Part shown: positions 1-8,877 of the stretch, piece by piece
Numbering within the stretch: position 1 is the first letter of the stretch
Layout of the letters: the number at the start of each line of letters is the position of its first letter
Assembly: GCF_013404085.1 (NCBI RefSeq)
Contig: NZ_JABFHO010000001.1
Coordinates: forward strand, 2,305,001 to 2,369,000
Source: Winogradskyella helgolandensis
GTDB lineage: Bacteria > Bacteroidota > Bacteroidia > Flavobacteriales > Flavobacteriaceae
DNA: 64,000 nucleotides
Reading direction: 5' to 3'
Program-made: the position numbers and the translations under genes
Notes under the pieces: model-generated
What the model was told of the DNA's origin: nothing
Seen by the model: the letters and a program-made list of their open reading frames with translations, nothing else
Database searches by the model: none

Positions 1-882
1 AGGCATTTGAGCACAGCAATTAAATCAGCTGATGTGGTTATTGCTTCAGGTAAATTTTCGTTGTGGAGTGTGGCTATGTTACGACGAGGACAATCTACTG
101 CAAGTTTAGCCGTCATACATGGCTCTGAAGTTAACTTTACCAATACATTATTAAAAACCAGTATTAATTGGGCTTTGCAACGGTTTGCTAAAATTATAGC
201 GGTATCGCAATTTACAAAATCGTTAATTCCTGCTACAATTCAGGAAAAGACGGTAGTCATTCCTAATGGTTTTAATTCAGATAAGTGGCATATTAAAACC
301 TCTACAGACATAGAATTAAAAGGTACGCCTAAATTGATTACGGTAGGTCATGTCAGTGAACGCAAAGGGCAACATGAAGTGATTAAACTTTTACCAAAAT
401 TAGCATTGCGTTTTCCAAATATTACTTACCATTGCGTCGGATTACCAACAGAACAAAAGGCTTGCGAATTATTAGCAAAACAATTGGGTGTAGAGAATCG
501 AGTTTGTTTTCATGGTCGTGTCAATAATGCTGTTTTGAAATCAGCTTTAGAGGCTAGTGATGTCTTTGTAATGTTGAGTACCATAACCACCACAGGAGAT
601 GTTGAAGGCTTTGGAATTGCACTATTGGAAGCAAATGCCTTAGGGGTTCCAAGCATTGGTGCCAAAGGCTGTGGTATTGAAGATGCCATAAAAGAAGGCG
701 AATCTGGAGCTTTAGTGACGTTGGGAGATGAAGCTGCTTTTCAAGCTGCTTTAGAGCATTTATTGAGTTCGAAAGCAGCGTATGCTGAAACCTCAAAAGC
801 ATGGGCAAATGAGCACCAATGGAATATCATTATTAAAAAATATATAGAAGAACTGGAAAGATTGACCGATAATACTAAATAG
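1..882 (+). CDS. Glycosyltransferase family 4, 5'-truncated by window edge
   Basis: The reading frame is open from the first base, so the gene begins upstream; 293 residues are visible, against about 360-380 for a complete GT4 enzyme. The N-terminal Rossmann domain is partly missing. The linker (VIPNGFNSDKW) and the C-terminal GT-B domain are present, with LITVGHVSERKGQ and the EX7E nucleotide-sugar motif in EGFGIALLEANALG near residue 202. GT4 enzymes are retaining transferases that use nucleotide sugars on the cytoplasmic side of the membrane. It heads a run of polysaccharide genes on the same strand, so a role in exopolysaccharide or O-antigen unit assembly is inferred. Donor and acceptor cannot be told. 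Confidence 0.88.
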   Translation, partial: RHLSTAIKSADVVIASGKFSLWSVAMLRRGQSTASLAVIHGSEVNFTNTLLKTSINWALQRFAKIIAVSQFTKSLIPATIQEKTVVIPNGFNSDKWHIKTSTDIELKGTPKLITVGHVSERKGQHEVIKLLPKLALRFPNITYHCVGLPTEQKACELLAKQLGVENRVCFHGRVNNAVLKSALEASDVFVMLSTITTTGDVEGFGIALLEANALGVPSIGAKGCGIEDAIKEGESGALVTLGDEAAFQAALEHLLSSKAAYAETSKAWANEHQWNIIIKKYIEELERLTDNTK

Positions 883-1071
883 CTATGAACTGTACAGAAC
901 TGTTATTTATATGGTAAACGATTTTAAAACGTTTATGACGCATTGGTTATCAGCTAAACTTCTTATTTTTGAAGCCAATTTTAGTTTTGTTAATCGTGAT
1001 ATATACTTGAAGCCTTAAAATTCATAAAAAAAATAGAACGCCACATTATTTTTAAACATTAACCAATAGCA

Positions 1072-2199
1072 ATGAAATTAGTAATCATATCTCATACCGA
1101 ACACTATCAAAAAAGCGATGGTACTATTGTTGGTTGGGGGCCTACGGTTACTGAAATTAATCACCTTATGGCTGTTTTTGAAGAGATAGTTCATTTGGGG
1201 ATGCTATACGCTGGTGAGGCTCCGGCAAGTGCATTACCCTATACGAGTTCCAACATAAAATTTGTAAATATTCCGACTGTTGGTGGAGCTGGCTTAAAGA
1301 ATAAATTGAAAATTATAACATCGGCTCCAAAAACCTTAAAATTAGTTAGGCGTTTTGTTAACGCATCGGATTATTTTCAATTGCGCACTCCAACCGGAAT
1401 AGGAGTTTATTTAATTCCTTATTTGACTTGGTTTACTAGAACTCCTGGCTGGTATAAATATGCTGGAAATTGGAAACAAACCTCTGCCCCTTTAGGCTAT
1501 GCTTTTCAGCGTTGGTTCTTAAAAAGGCAATTGCGAACAGTTACCATTAATGGAGCTTGGAACGACCAGCCGCCACATTGCGAGACTTTTGAAAATCCGT
1601 GTTTAACTGAAGCAGATTTAGCTTTAGGTAAAGCCCTTATGACCACAAAAAGAATGGTGAATCCGATTAATTTATGTTATGTTGGACGATTAGAAACACC
1701 AAAAGGAGTTGGACGTGTTATTGACGCTGTAACAGCATTAAAACCTGAAGACAAAGCTAAATTAGGTGTTATTCATTTTGTTGGTGATGGTAATGAACGC
1801 AACGATTTTGAACGGCAGGCTGCATTAAGCGGAGTGGATATTCGGTTTCACGGGTTTTTATCACGTCACTCTGTTTTTGAAATTTATAAAGACTGTCATG
1901 GTTTTTTAATGCCAACTACGGCATCGGAAGGCTTTCCAAAAGTATTGGCAGAAGCAATGAATTTTGGGTGTGTTCCCATCGTTTCCAACATTTCTTCTAT
2001 TGGGCAATATATTAAAACCGATGACACTGGTTTTGTATTATCCGATATATATAAAGATACGCTTAGCACCTATATTATTGAATTGATAAATTTGTCTACA
2101 CCTGATTATTTACGGCTAGTGTCTAATGGCCAGGAGGTTGTAAAACGTTTTACGTTTGTATACTATAATGACCATATCAAACAGGCTATTTTAAATTAA
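1072..2199 (+). CDS. Glycosyltransferase family 4/group 1 protein
   Basis: 375 residues with a GT-B layout. The C-terminal donor domain starts near residue 195 with NLCYVGRLETPKGVGRV and carries the EX7E motif in SEGFPKVLAEAMNFGCVP. The N-terminal half is divergent and has no signal peptide, so a cytoplasmic enzyme is expected. The ATG at 1072 follows a 189-base AT-rich leader. The stop lies 4 bases before the next gene, a polymerase/ligase-like membrane protein, so the two are very likely co-transcribed. It probably adds one sugar to the lipid-linked repeat unit; the sugar is unknown. Confidence 0.88.
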   Translation: MKLVIISHTEHYQKSDGTIVGWGPTVTEINHLMAVFEEIVHLGMLYAGEAPASALPYTSSNIKFVNIPTVGGAGLKNKLKIITSAPKTLKLVRRFVNASDYFQLRTPTGIGVYLIPYLTWFTRTPGWYKYAGNWKQTSAPLGYAFQRWFLKRQLRTVTINGAWNDQPPHCETFENPCLTEADLALGKALMTTKRMVNPINLCYVGRLETPKGVGRVIDAVTALKPEDKAKLGVIHFVGDGNERNDFERQAALSGVDIRFHGFLSRHSVFEIYKDCHGFLMPTTASEGFPKVLAEAMNFGCVPIVSNISSIGQYIKTDDTGFVLSDIYKDTLSTYIIELINLSTPDYLRLVSNGQEVVKRFTFVYYNDHIKQAILN

Positions 2200-2203
2200 G
2201 GGT

Positions 2204-3586
2204 ATGGGAACAGCAATGAAACATAAGCGTTATGATGATAACTTTATCCCGCTCCTTTTAGGTCATGTGTTTTTAGGTGTCGCTATTTATTTTTTTGAAC
2301 CCATTGCGCGTATTTATTTTTTAGGAGTATTGTTTTATTTTATGTGGCATATAATTACTTCACCCGAAAAGGATAAAACAATGTATGTTTTGTTGGGGTG
2401 TGCCTATATTGTTGGTGGTGAGGTGTTTTTGCGGATGACCAAAGGTTATTTCTTTTATGAAACAGGTAAATACTTTGTGTTATTAATGATGCTCTTAGGA
2501 ATTTTTTACAAAGGTGCATCTGGTAAGGCTTATCCTTATTTTTTATATCTTATTTTATTAGTGCCAGCCGTTATCGTTGCTTCCATTACGTTGACTTATG
2601 ATGCTAATTTTAGAACTAATGTAACGTTTGTCCTTGCTGGCCCCGTCACTTTAGGTATCGCCACCTTATTTTGTTATGATAAAAAAATAACAGAACAGCA
2701 AATTTTAAAGATCTTACAGTATTTAGTATTGCCTATTATTTCTATGACGGTGTATTTGTTTTTGTACAATCCCTCTATACGAGATACCATATCTAATACG
2801 GCATCTAACCCTGCAACTTCAGGGGGATTTGGACCGAACCAAGTTTCTACAGCTTTAGGCATGGGGATGTTTGTAATGGTGGTGCGTATTTATATGCAAT
2901 CTCCAGGCTTCTTTCTGAAAGTTTTAAATATTTTGATTTTCGCCGCTATTGCATTTAGAGCTATTGTTACTTTTAGTCGAGGAGGAGTCTTCGCCGCTAT
3001 AATATGTATCTTGGCATTTCTAGGGATTTTATTTCTAAAATCAAATTACAAAGTAAAAAATCAAATCATAGGCTCTACATTTGTGTTCTTATTTGCAATC
3101 AGTTCTACTTGGCTTTTAGCTTCCGTTGAAACGGGAGGTATGTTAGATAAGCGCTATGCCAATGAAGATTCGTTAGGCCGTGAAAAGGGAGACGCAACTA
3201 CAGGTCGAGGTACATTGTTTATGCAAGAAATTGATGGGTTTTTACAAGACCCTGTACTGGGTATAGGGGCTAGTAGGACGAAGGATATTCGTATTCAAGA
3301 GACAGGAGAATATTTACCTTCACATAATGAAGTTGGTCGTTTATTAGGAGAGCATGGGATGCTTGGTATTATTATATTATTGATTTTAATTATAAAACCC
3401 TTAGCGTTTCGCGCAAGTCATTCGGGTAGTTATTTTTTTTATGCCTTTTTGTTTTTTTGGTTTGCCACCATTAATCATACAGGTATGCGGATTGCTGCAC
3501 CATCGTTATTTTATGCATTGGCCTTATTAAATATTACAAATGTTAAGAAGAAAAATATTATACATAGGAAACAACTTATACAATAA
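2204..3586 (+). CDS. O-antigen polymerase/ligase-like (Wzy/WaaL type) membrane protein
   Basis: 460 residues, highly hydrophobic, with roughly ten to twelve membrane segments. Between the last segments is the large periplasmic loop typical of O-antigen ligase-family proteins, here with GRGTLFMQEIDGFLQDPVLG and SHNEVGRLLGEHGMLGI, a short His/Arg-rich signature seen in this family. Such proteins polymerise lipid-linked repeat units or ligate polymer to an acceptor on the periplasmic face. It follows a glycosyltransferase by 4 bases and overlaps the next by 47 bases, so it is inside the polysaccharide operon. Sequence alone does not separate polymerase from ligase. An internal ATG five codons downstream (MKHKRY) is an alternative start. 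Confidence 0.8.
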   Translation: MGTAMKHKRYDDNFIPLLLGHVFLGVAIYFFEPIARIYFLGVLFYFMWHIITSPEKDKTMYVLLGCAYIVGGEVFLRMTKGYFFYETGKYFVLLMMLLGIFYKGASGKAYPYFLYLILLVPAVIVASITLTYDANFRTNVTFVLAGPVTLGIATLFCYDKKITEQQILKILQYLVLPIISMTVYLFLYNPSIRDTISNTASNPATSGGFGPNQVSTALGMGMFVMVVRIYMQSPGFFLKVLNILIFAAIAFRAIVTFSRGGVFAAIICILAFLGILFLKSNYKVKNQIIGSTFVFLFAISSTWLLASVETGGMLDKRYANEDSLGREKGDATTGRGTLFMQEIDGFLQDPVLGIGASRTKDIRIQETGEYLPSHNEVGRLLGEHGMLGIIILLILIIKPLAFRASHSGSYFFYAFLFFWFATINHTGMRIAAPSLFYALALLNITNVKKKNIIHRKQLIQ

Positions 3587-4571
3587 TAAAACCAATCCTT
3601 CCTCTATACAGGTTATAGGGAGCCAATTAGAGAGCGAAGGGTTTGATATGTTTTATAGTTCTAGTAAGAACAATAAGGTTTTAAGGCTATTAGATATGCT
3701 TTATTCTTGTATAAAATATAGAAATGCTGTTAGTAACGTCATTATTGATACCTATAGTACAAGTAATTTTTATTTTGCGGTGTTAGTCGGGCAATTGTGT
3801 CAATTTTTAAAATTGCCTTATGTTTTAAGCCTTAACGGTGGTAATTTGCCTGCCCGATTACAAAATAGTCCTAGGTTATGTTCCATTACTTTTAAGCCTG
3901 CGAAGGCCTTGGTATCACCATCCTTGTATTTGATGGATGCTTTTCATAACCATGGCTATATGGACGTTGTATATATTCCTAACGCACTGAATTTAAATCA
4001 ATATAAATTTAAGACGAGACCTATAGAAGACCTTAATTTATTTTGGCTGCGTTCCTTTTGTAAAATATATAATCCTTGTTTAGCAGTTGATATTTTAAAA
4101 GCGTTACAAGATCTTGGTTATAATGCTACTTTATGTATGGCAGGTCCAGATACGGATGGTTCTCTTAGAAAAGTAAAAAAACACGCTAAGGCTTTAAATG
4201 TAGAGATTTATACCCCGGGAAAACTGACTAAAGCAGAATGGACGCATCTCGCTAAAAATTATAATGTGTTTATCAATACTACTAACTTTGATAATATGCC
4301 AGTCAGTGTTATTGAAGCCATGGCCTTAGGTTTGCCCATTGTTTCTACCAATGTTGGAGGCATGCCATTTCTCATTGAAGATGGTGTTGATGGTGTTTTA
4401 GTACCGCCTAATAATTCTAAAGCTTTTGTAGATGCTATTTTAAAATTAAAGTCTCAGCCTGAAGCAACAGAAGTTATGGTCGCTAATGCTCGTAAAAAAG
4501 TAGAATTATATGATTGGCAGTTATTAAAAGAAGAGTGGCGTAAGGTTTTAGGGGATGAAAAAATTATTTAA
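3540..4571 (+). CDS. Glycosyltransferase family 4
   Basis: 343 residues. The start MLRRKILYIGNN has a typical first beta strand of a GT-B fold. The C-terminal domain holds a GT4 signature: YNVFINTTNFDNMPVSVIEA followed by MALGLPIVSTNVGGMPFLI, where the usual first Glu of EX7E is replaced by Asp-Asn (DNMPVSVIEA). The gene begins inside the last 47 bases of the upstream polymerase gene in another frame, which implies translational coupling. It is the third glycosyltransferase in the cluster. The acceptor and linkage are not predictable from sequence. Confidence 0.88.
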   Translation: MLRRKILYIGNNLYNNKTNPSSIQVIGSQLESEGFDMFYSSSKNNKVLRLLDMLYSCIKYRNAVSNVIIDTYSTSNFYFAVLVGQLCQFLKLPYVLSLNGGNLPARLQNSPRLCSITFKPAKALVSPSLYLMDAFHNHGYMDVVYIPNALNLNQYKFKTRPIEDLNLFWLRSFCKIYNPCLAVDILKALQDLGYNATLCMAGPDTDGSLRKVKKHAKALNVEIYTPGKLTKAEWTHLAKNYNVFINTTNFDNMPVSVIEAMALGLPIVSTNVGGMPFLIEDGVDGVLVPPNNSKAFVDAILKLKSQPEATEVMVANARKKVELYDWQLLKEEWRKVLGDEKII

Positions 4572-4635
4572 ACTCTATTAATATTATATCATAGTTATCT
4601 AAACTATGTATTTTGACTTTAATCTAAAAGCATTG

Positions 4636-4664
4636 TTGAAATTCTATAAGACTCCTTATATTTA
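4636..4664 (+). promoter_or_regulatory. Possible Bacteroidota-type promoter for the sugar transferase gene
   Basis: A TTG at 4636-4638 and TATATTTA at 4657-4664 are 21 bases apart start to start, close to the -33/-7 architecture of Bacteroidota promoters (TTTG and TAnnTTTG). The last base of the -7 box is A instead of G, so this is tentative. It would place a transcription start just before the ATG at 4685. Confidence 0.3.
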
Positions 4665-4684
4665 CCAGCAAGTATAATTATTTG

Positions 4685-6079
4685 ATGTCGAATAAAAAAA
4701 GTATACATTTCGAAGTTTCAGAACGCAAGATTCTCCTTAGGGTTGTTGACTTGGTAATGGTATTTATTGGAGTCTATTTATTAAGCCTGTATTTTGATTT
4801 TGAATATATTGAAGTCAGTATTGACAATAATGTTGCTTTAATTTTATTAGGGGTTTATTTTGCTGTTTTTTCCACTATTTTTGAAATGTACGACTTACAA
4901 AAAGCCAGTCAGTTTGATACTACGTTCAAAAATATAGTGATTACTGTTTCTACCGTCGTATTATTTTACCTATTAACCCCTGTGCTTTCGCCTTACTTAC
5001 CTGATGAGCGATTGCAGATTGTTTACCTCTATATAACGCTTATTATTTCGCTTACTTTATGGCGTATTTTTTACACTAATTTAATCGAATCACCACGCTT
5101 TTATAAACGTGTACTTTTGGTTGGTGAAATTTCTAATATCCAAGGTTTAATTAAGGCATTAAATACTTCAGATCCCAATTATAAAATCGTTGGTTTTATT
5201 AATAGCGAAGCTTCTTCAGTTGAGGCTGTTAAATTCAAAGGGCTTCCAGAATTTGAAGCAAAAGACTTTTTAGAGACTATTAAACAGGAAAACATATCTG
5301 AAATTTTAGTCGCTAGTTTTAATTCAGAAGCCATCATGGCAGGGGTGTATCACGATCTGATTTCATTGCTAGAACGTGGATTTAAAATTAGAGATTATAC
5401 TCAAGTTTATGAAGAGTTATTGCATAAAGTGCCTATTCAATTCGTGGGTAAAGATTTCTACAAATACTTTCCTTTTAGTCGCAGTAATGAAAATAAACTT
5501 TACATGTTTACACAGCGTGCTTTTGATATCGTTTTTGCCTTTATTGGTTTAGCGATTGGTGTGTTATTATTGCCTTTTATTTTAATAGGAAATGCCATAG
5601 GGAATAGAGGTCCTTTATTTTATTCTCAAGAGCGTGTTGGTAAAAATAGTGTGCCTTTTAATATTCTTAAGCTTAGAAGTATGGTGATTAATGCCGAAGC
5701 TGATGGTGTAAAGTGGGCACAAAAAAATGATTCTAGAATAACAAAATTTGGAATGTTTTTAAGACGCTCTCGTCTCGATGAAATTCCTCAATTTTACAAT
5801 GTCCTTAAAGGTGAGATGAGTATTATTGGGCCACGTCCAGAACGCCCTTTCTTTGTGAATGAATTATCTCAAATTATTCCGTTTTATGAAACACGACATA
5901 TCATTAATCCGGGTTTAACGGGTTGGGCGCAGGTCAGTACACGCTATGGTGCTTCAGTGGATGATAGCCTAACCAAACTTCAATATGATTTGTATTATAT
6001 CAAACACAGAAGTATATTCTTAGACTTAAATATTGTTATTAAAACCTTAAGTACCATATTGTATTATAGAGGGCAGTAG
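4685..6079 (+). CDS. Exopolysaccharide polyprenyl-phosphate sugar phosphotransferase (WcaJ/WbaP type)
   Basis: 464 residues. Four to five N-terminal membrane segments (about 10-125) are followed by a nucleotide-binding-like domain (RVLLVGE, about 140-230), another membrane segment near 275-300 and the C-terminal bacterial sugar transferase domain. That domain has the hallmarks ERVGKNSVPFNILKLRSM, RRSRLDEIPQFYNVLKGEMS and GPRPERP. Such enzymes start repeat-unit synthesis by moving a sugar-1-phosphate from a nucleotide sugar to undecaprenyl phosphate. The ATG at 4685 is preferred over the adjoining upstream TTG at 4682. It is the last gene of the polysaccharide block; a 7-base tandem repeat lies just behind it. 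Confidence 0.92.
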   Translation: MSNKKSIHFEVSERKILLRVVDLVMVFIGVYLLSLYFDFEYIEVSIDNNVALILLGVYFAVFSTIFEMYDLQKASQFDTTFKNIVITVSTVVLFYLLTPVLSPYLPDERLQIVYLYITLIISLTLWRIFYTNLIESPRFYKRVLLVGEISNIQGLIKALNTSDPNYKIVGFINSEASSVEAVKFKGLPEFEAKDFLETIKQENISEILVASFNSEAIMAGVYHDLISLLERGFKIRDYTQVYEELLHKVPIQFVGKDFYKYFPFSRSNENKLYMFTQRAFDIVFAFIGLAIGVLLLPFILIGNAIGNRGPLFYSQERVGKNSVPFNILKLRSMVINAEADGVKWAQKNDSRITKFGMFLRRSRLDEIPQFYNVLKGEMSIIGPRPERPFFVNELSQIIPFYETRHIINPGLTGWAQVSTRYGASVDDSLTKLQYDLYYIKHRSIFLDLNIVIKTLSTILYYRGQ

Positions 6080-6100
6080 GTTTTTAGTTAAGAGTTAAGG

Positions 6101-6128
6101 TGTGAAGTGTGAAGTGTGAAGTGTGAAA
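6101..6128 (+). repeat. Four tandem copies of a 7-base unit (TGTGAAG)
   Basis: TGTGAAG occurs three times in a row from 6101, and a fourth copy ends in A. The array lies 21 bases behind the stop codon of the sugar transferase gene. Related degenerate GTGAAA strings follow recQ near 17087, so it seems to belong to the post-gene repeats seen elsewhere in the window. Confidence 0.85.
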
Positions 6129-6322
6129 AAATTAAGAAATACGGCTAAATTATCATATATGCCTTATAGCGAAAACTACATTTTATGAGATCTTTCCAAT
6201 TATTTTACAAATTATGATAATCCGGTGTTTTAATAGGATTGATGTGGTTAATTAAATAAACACAAATTCTCTACTAATTATTAATCGAACATTAGCGATT
6301 TAAAATTGTAAGGTGTTTAGGC

Positions 6323-7489
6323 CTAATTCTGATTAAATAATTTTACTAAATAGATATATCTTACCAATAATGCAATGAGCAAAGGAATTAAACCTATAGC
6401 AAATACTTGCACACCGATAATCCAATGTGAGGTTAGTAAACAAAGCATTATGATTAGAAATTTTAAATACTTTTTAAACCATGTTTTAACTTCTGGCTTA
6501 AGTAGCTGAGCAATTACAAAAATGTTAAGCGGGAATGCCCATAATACATTGTAATTTTGAGCTGTAGCAGAATGGTCTGTGGCAAACCATAAAAATAGAA
6601 TGAGGACACCTATAATTCCTGTAACACTAAAAAGTAAAAAGTCTAACCATTTGCTTCGTGCCTTACTTTTATAATCCTTATATGTTATAAATAAAACAAG
6701 GATAGCAACTAGACCAATTACTACTAATGGACTGAATAGGATGTTGGACGTATTTGTGCCTTGTTTTTGGTACAACACCGTTGCGTTTTTAATTAAAGGT
6801 TCAGAAGAGCTTGTTTCGGCGGTTTCAAAAAATGCATGTATATATTTTGGCAAAAACATAAATTCTTCAGCTTCTGCTTGTCTGTCGATTACAGATCCTA
6901 ACGCAATATCTATTCCAAAGCTTCCCCAAGTATTTAAGCCGACTTGCTCATGTATAAGTTCTCGAAATGTTTTTGGCTCTAGATATTCAGGAGTTATAAA
7001 TTTTAGGTTACCATTTGTTGTAGTTTGTGCTACATCTCTAATTCGAGTGGCACAATTATCATAGAAAAAATCATATAAATACCGTCTATTTTCAGGTTTG
7101 TAATTGTTTTCTAGGAAATTGAATAGATTCTGTTTTTCTTCAGTAGAAAGGTTTAAAACCTGTTCTTCAATCGTACGATTCGCATTGGTATAAGCATAAT
7201 AAAAGCTACTGAAGTTATGTCTACTAATAAGATAGTTGAGTTTTCCTTGTGCGAATTTTAAATAAAAATTAGGTGCGCCAAAATCGTACTCTCCGTAACC
7301 GTAAACAACGTCGATTCCTCGATTTTGATCTTTAATTCTGAATGCATTATGTCCGAAAGCGTCATTTAGCGATTCACCAGGTCCGATAGTAATTACCGAT
7401 ATTTTTGCGTTGTCAGAAAGTTGAAATTGCTGAGCAAATGTGGAAGCAATAGTCAATAGTAAAATAAACGAGAGTAACTTTAATTTCAT
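6323..7489 (-). CDS. lnb: Probable lipoprotein N-acyltransferase Lnb (DUF4105 family)
   Basis: 388 residues. A signal peptide (MKLKLLSFILLLTIASTFAQ) precedes a periplasmic domain with two invariant-looking elements of the DUF4105/Lnb N-terminal family: GHNAFRI (His47) and YDNCATRIRD (Cys146). Residues about 255-385 form around five membrane segments. This layout, a periplasmic Cys/His domain plus a C-terminal membrane domain, matches the Bacteroides lipoprotein N-acyltransferase Lnb, which adds the third acyl chain to lipoproteins in a phylum that lacks Lnt. The Cys as nucleophile is inferred from the family. It is transcribed after the PorV-like gene, 8 bases downstream. The window encodes many SPII lipoproteins that would be substrates. 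Confidence 0.72.
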   Translation of the reverse strand: MKLKLLSFILLLTIASTFAQQFQLSDNAKISVITIGPGESLNDAFGHNAFRIKDQNRGIDVVYGYGEYDFGAPNFYLKFAQGKLNYLISRHNFSSFYYAYTNANRTIEEQVLNLSTEEKQNLFNFLENNYKPENRRYLYDFFYDNCATRIRDVAQTTTNGNLKFITPEYLEPKTFRELIHEQVGLNTWGSFGIDIALGSVIDRQAEAEEFMFLPKYIHAFFETAETSSSEPLIKNATVLYQKQGTNTSNILFSPLVVIGLVAILVLFITYKDYKSKARSKWLDFLLFSVTGIIGVLILFLWFATDHSATAQNYNVLWAFPLNIFVIAQLLKPEVKTWFKKYLKFLIIMLCLLTSHWIIGVQVFAIGLIPLLIALLVRYIYLVKLFNQN

Positions 7490-7497
7490 AAGTAAAC

Positions 7498-8571
7498 CTA
7501 TCTAAAGACGCTAAAGTCTATTTTTAAAGAAAACACATTAGAATATAATGCCGCACTCTGGTCTCCAATATCGGTAAACGCATAATCTATTTGAATACCT
7601 CTATATTTAAAGCCCACTCCGAAGTTAGGTTGGAATGTTATTTGTTCGGAATCATCAATTTGAAGTTCATTTTGAAAATTACCAACTCCTGCTCTCAAAA
7701 ACACTAAATCGGTATAACCAAACTCAAACCCTAAGGCCGGATTGATACTCGCAAATGATGTGGATATAATATCATTATTTTCGGCAAAACGCACATTCAG
7801 ATTTGCAGCAGCCAATAAGGAGTAATCATAATTAAATATCCACTCTTTAGACATCCCTATTTGTAATTTAGGAATTGTAATTTCAGTTGTTTCTGGTAAC
7901 TCTTGGTTTTCACCTTCAACGGCTCCGCTAATTTGTTCAAATTTTTCTTCATCAATAGACCAAGCGTTATACGTGGTTGTAATATCTCTAGCCATGATAC
8001 CAAATTTCCAATTGTTTTTGCTTTCAAATTGAATTCCTGCATCTAAACCAAAACCCCAAGCCGATGCAAAATCACCTATAATTCTTCGGATAATTTTAGC
8101 ATTCACCCCAAAATTTAATCCATCTAAAGGTAATTTTCTAGCATATGAAAACGTGAGACCATAATCTGCAGTAGAAAAAGTACTTATTCTGTCGTAATTA
8201 ATATTGCCTTGATCATCTATTAACTGTGTCGTATCTAAAATGTCATCAACTCCAAATCTAATGAGAGATAAGCCTACAGCACTTTTATTATCTAAAGGCA
8301 TGGCATAAGCGATATAGTTGTAATTGGCTATGTTAGCAAAATAACTAGAGTGCATTAATGCCAACTGAGTATCTTCAAGGTGTACCAATCCTGCTGGATT
8401 CCAATAGCCAGAATTCACATCATCAGTTTGGGATACAACGGCATTACTCATACCTAAAGCAGCAGCATCAACACCAATATTCATGAATTCATTAGAATAT
8501 TTTCGCGTCGTTTGCGCAGAAACTGTAAGGGTAGCAAGTGTCAATACCAAACTAAACACATAATGTTGCAT
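7498..8571 (-). CDS. PorV/PorQ family outer-membrane protein
   Basis: 357 residues with a signal peptide (cleavage near TLTVSAQ) and an all-beta body of alternating aromatic strands ending in a terminal Phe-rich strand (FSLKIDFSVFR). The N-terminal block NIGVDAAALGMSNAVVSQTD followed by SGYWNPAGL is characteristic of the PorV/PorQ (UPF0164) FadL-like barrel family. In Bacteroidota, members of this group act with the type IX secretion system (PorV, PorQ), while others are uncharacterised. Nothing here proves it is the T9SS subunit, and no other T9SS gene is adjacent. It appears to lead a two-gene transcript with the Lnb-like gene. Confidence 0.8.
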   Translation of the reverse strand: MQHYVFSLVLTLATLTVSAQTTRKYSNEFMNIGVDAAALGMSNAVVSQTDDVNSGYWNPAGLVHLEDTQLALMHSSYFANIANYNYIAYAMPLDNKSAVGLSLIRFGVDDILDTTQLIDDQGNINYDRISTFSTADYGLTFSYARKLPLDGLNFGVNAKIIRRIIGDFASAWGFGLDAGIQFESKNNWKFGIMARDITTTYNAWSIDEEKFEQISGAVEGENQELPETTEITIPKLQIGMSKEWIFNYDYSLLAAANLNVRFAENNDIISTSFASINPALGFEFGYTDLVFLRAGVGNFQNELQIDDSEQITFQPNFGVGFKYRGIQIDYAFTDIGDQSAALYSNVFSLKIDFSVFR

Positions 8572-8877
8572 ATAAATTGTTTCTTTTTAGCTTAATTTTT
8601 ATTAAAAATTGTTACCGTAACAAATGCTATGCTAAGAATTTGTAATTTCAATTAATCTAAAAATAATTCAATTTCTTTATACGACATTAGTTGTTCAATT
8701 TGGTATAAGAGAATTACATAGTAACTTTTCAACAGCAAAATTTTTTTACAAAGATGCATAATATTTTTCTATCTATTAAACTCTAGAAGTCTGTTCTTAT
8801 TGTTTTCTTTTCATGTAAATTGAAAATAATATGAGATTAGACAAAAATTCTTTTATATTTTTACAAAAAATACATCT
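8572..8877. other. Divergent intergenic region (306 bases)
   Basis: This AT-rich region separates the divergent PorV-like (-) and pssA (+) genes and must hold both promoters. The 15-base palindrome at 8609-8623 is the only clear structure. No exact TAnnTTTG box was found in either direction; TATATTTT at 8852-8859 is a possible weak -7 for pssA. No small gene or RNA was recognised. Confidence 0.5.
8609..8623. promoter_or_regulatory. Perfect 7-1-7 inverted repeat upstream of the PorV-like gene
   Basis: TTGTTAC-C-GTAACAA is a perfect palindrome with one central base, 37 bases upstream of the PorV-like start codon on the minus strand. Its size and position suit a dimeric transcription-factor operator. 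The regulator is unknown, and no second copy was noticed in the window. Confidence 0.4.

Noticed and set aside
6741..7064. 107-codon plus-strand frame opposite the Lnb-like gene
   Set aside because: Antisense to a well-supported gene; no family features or promoter.
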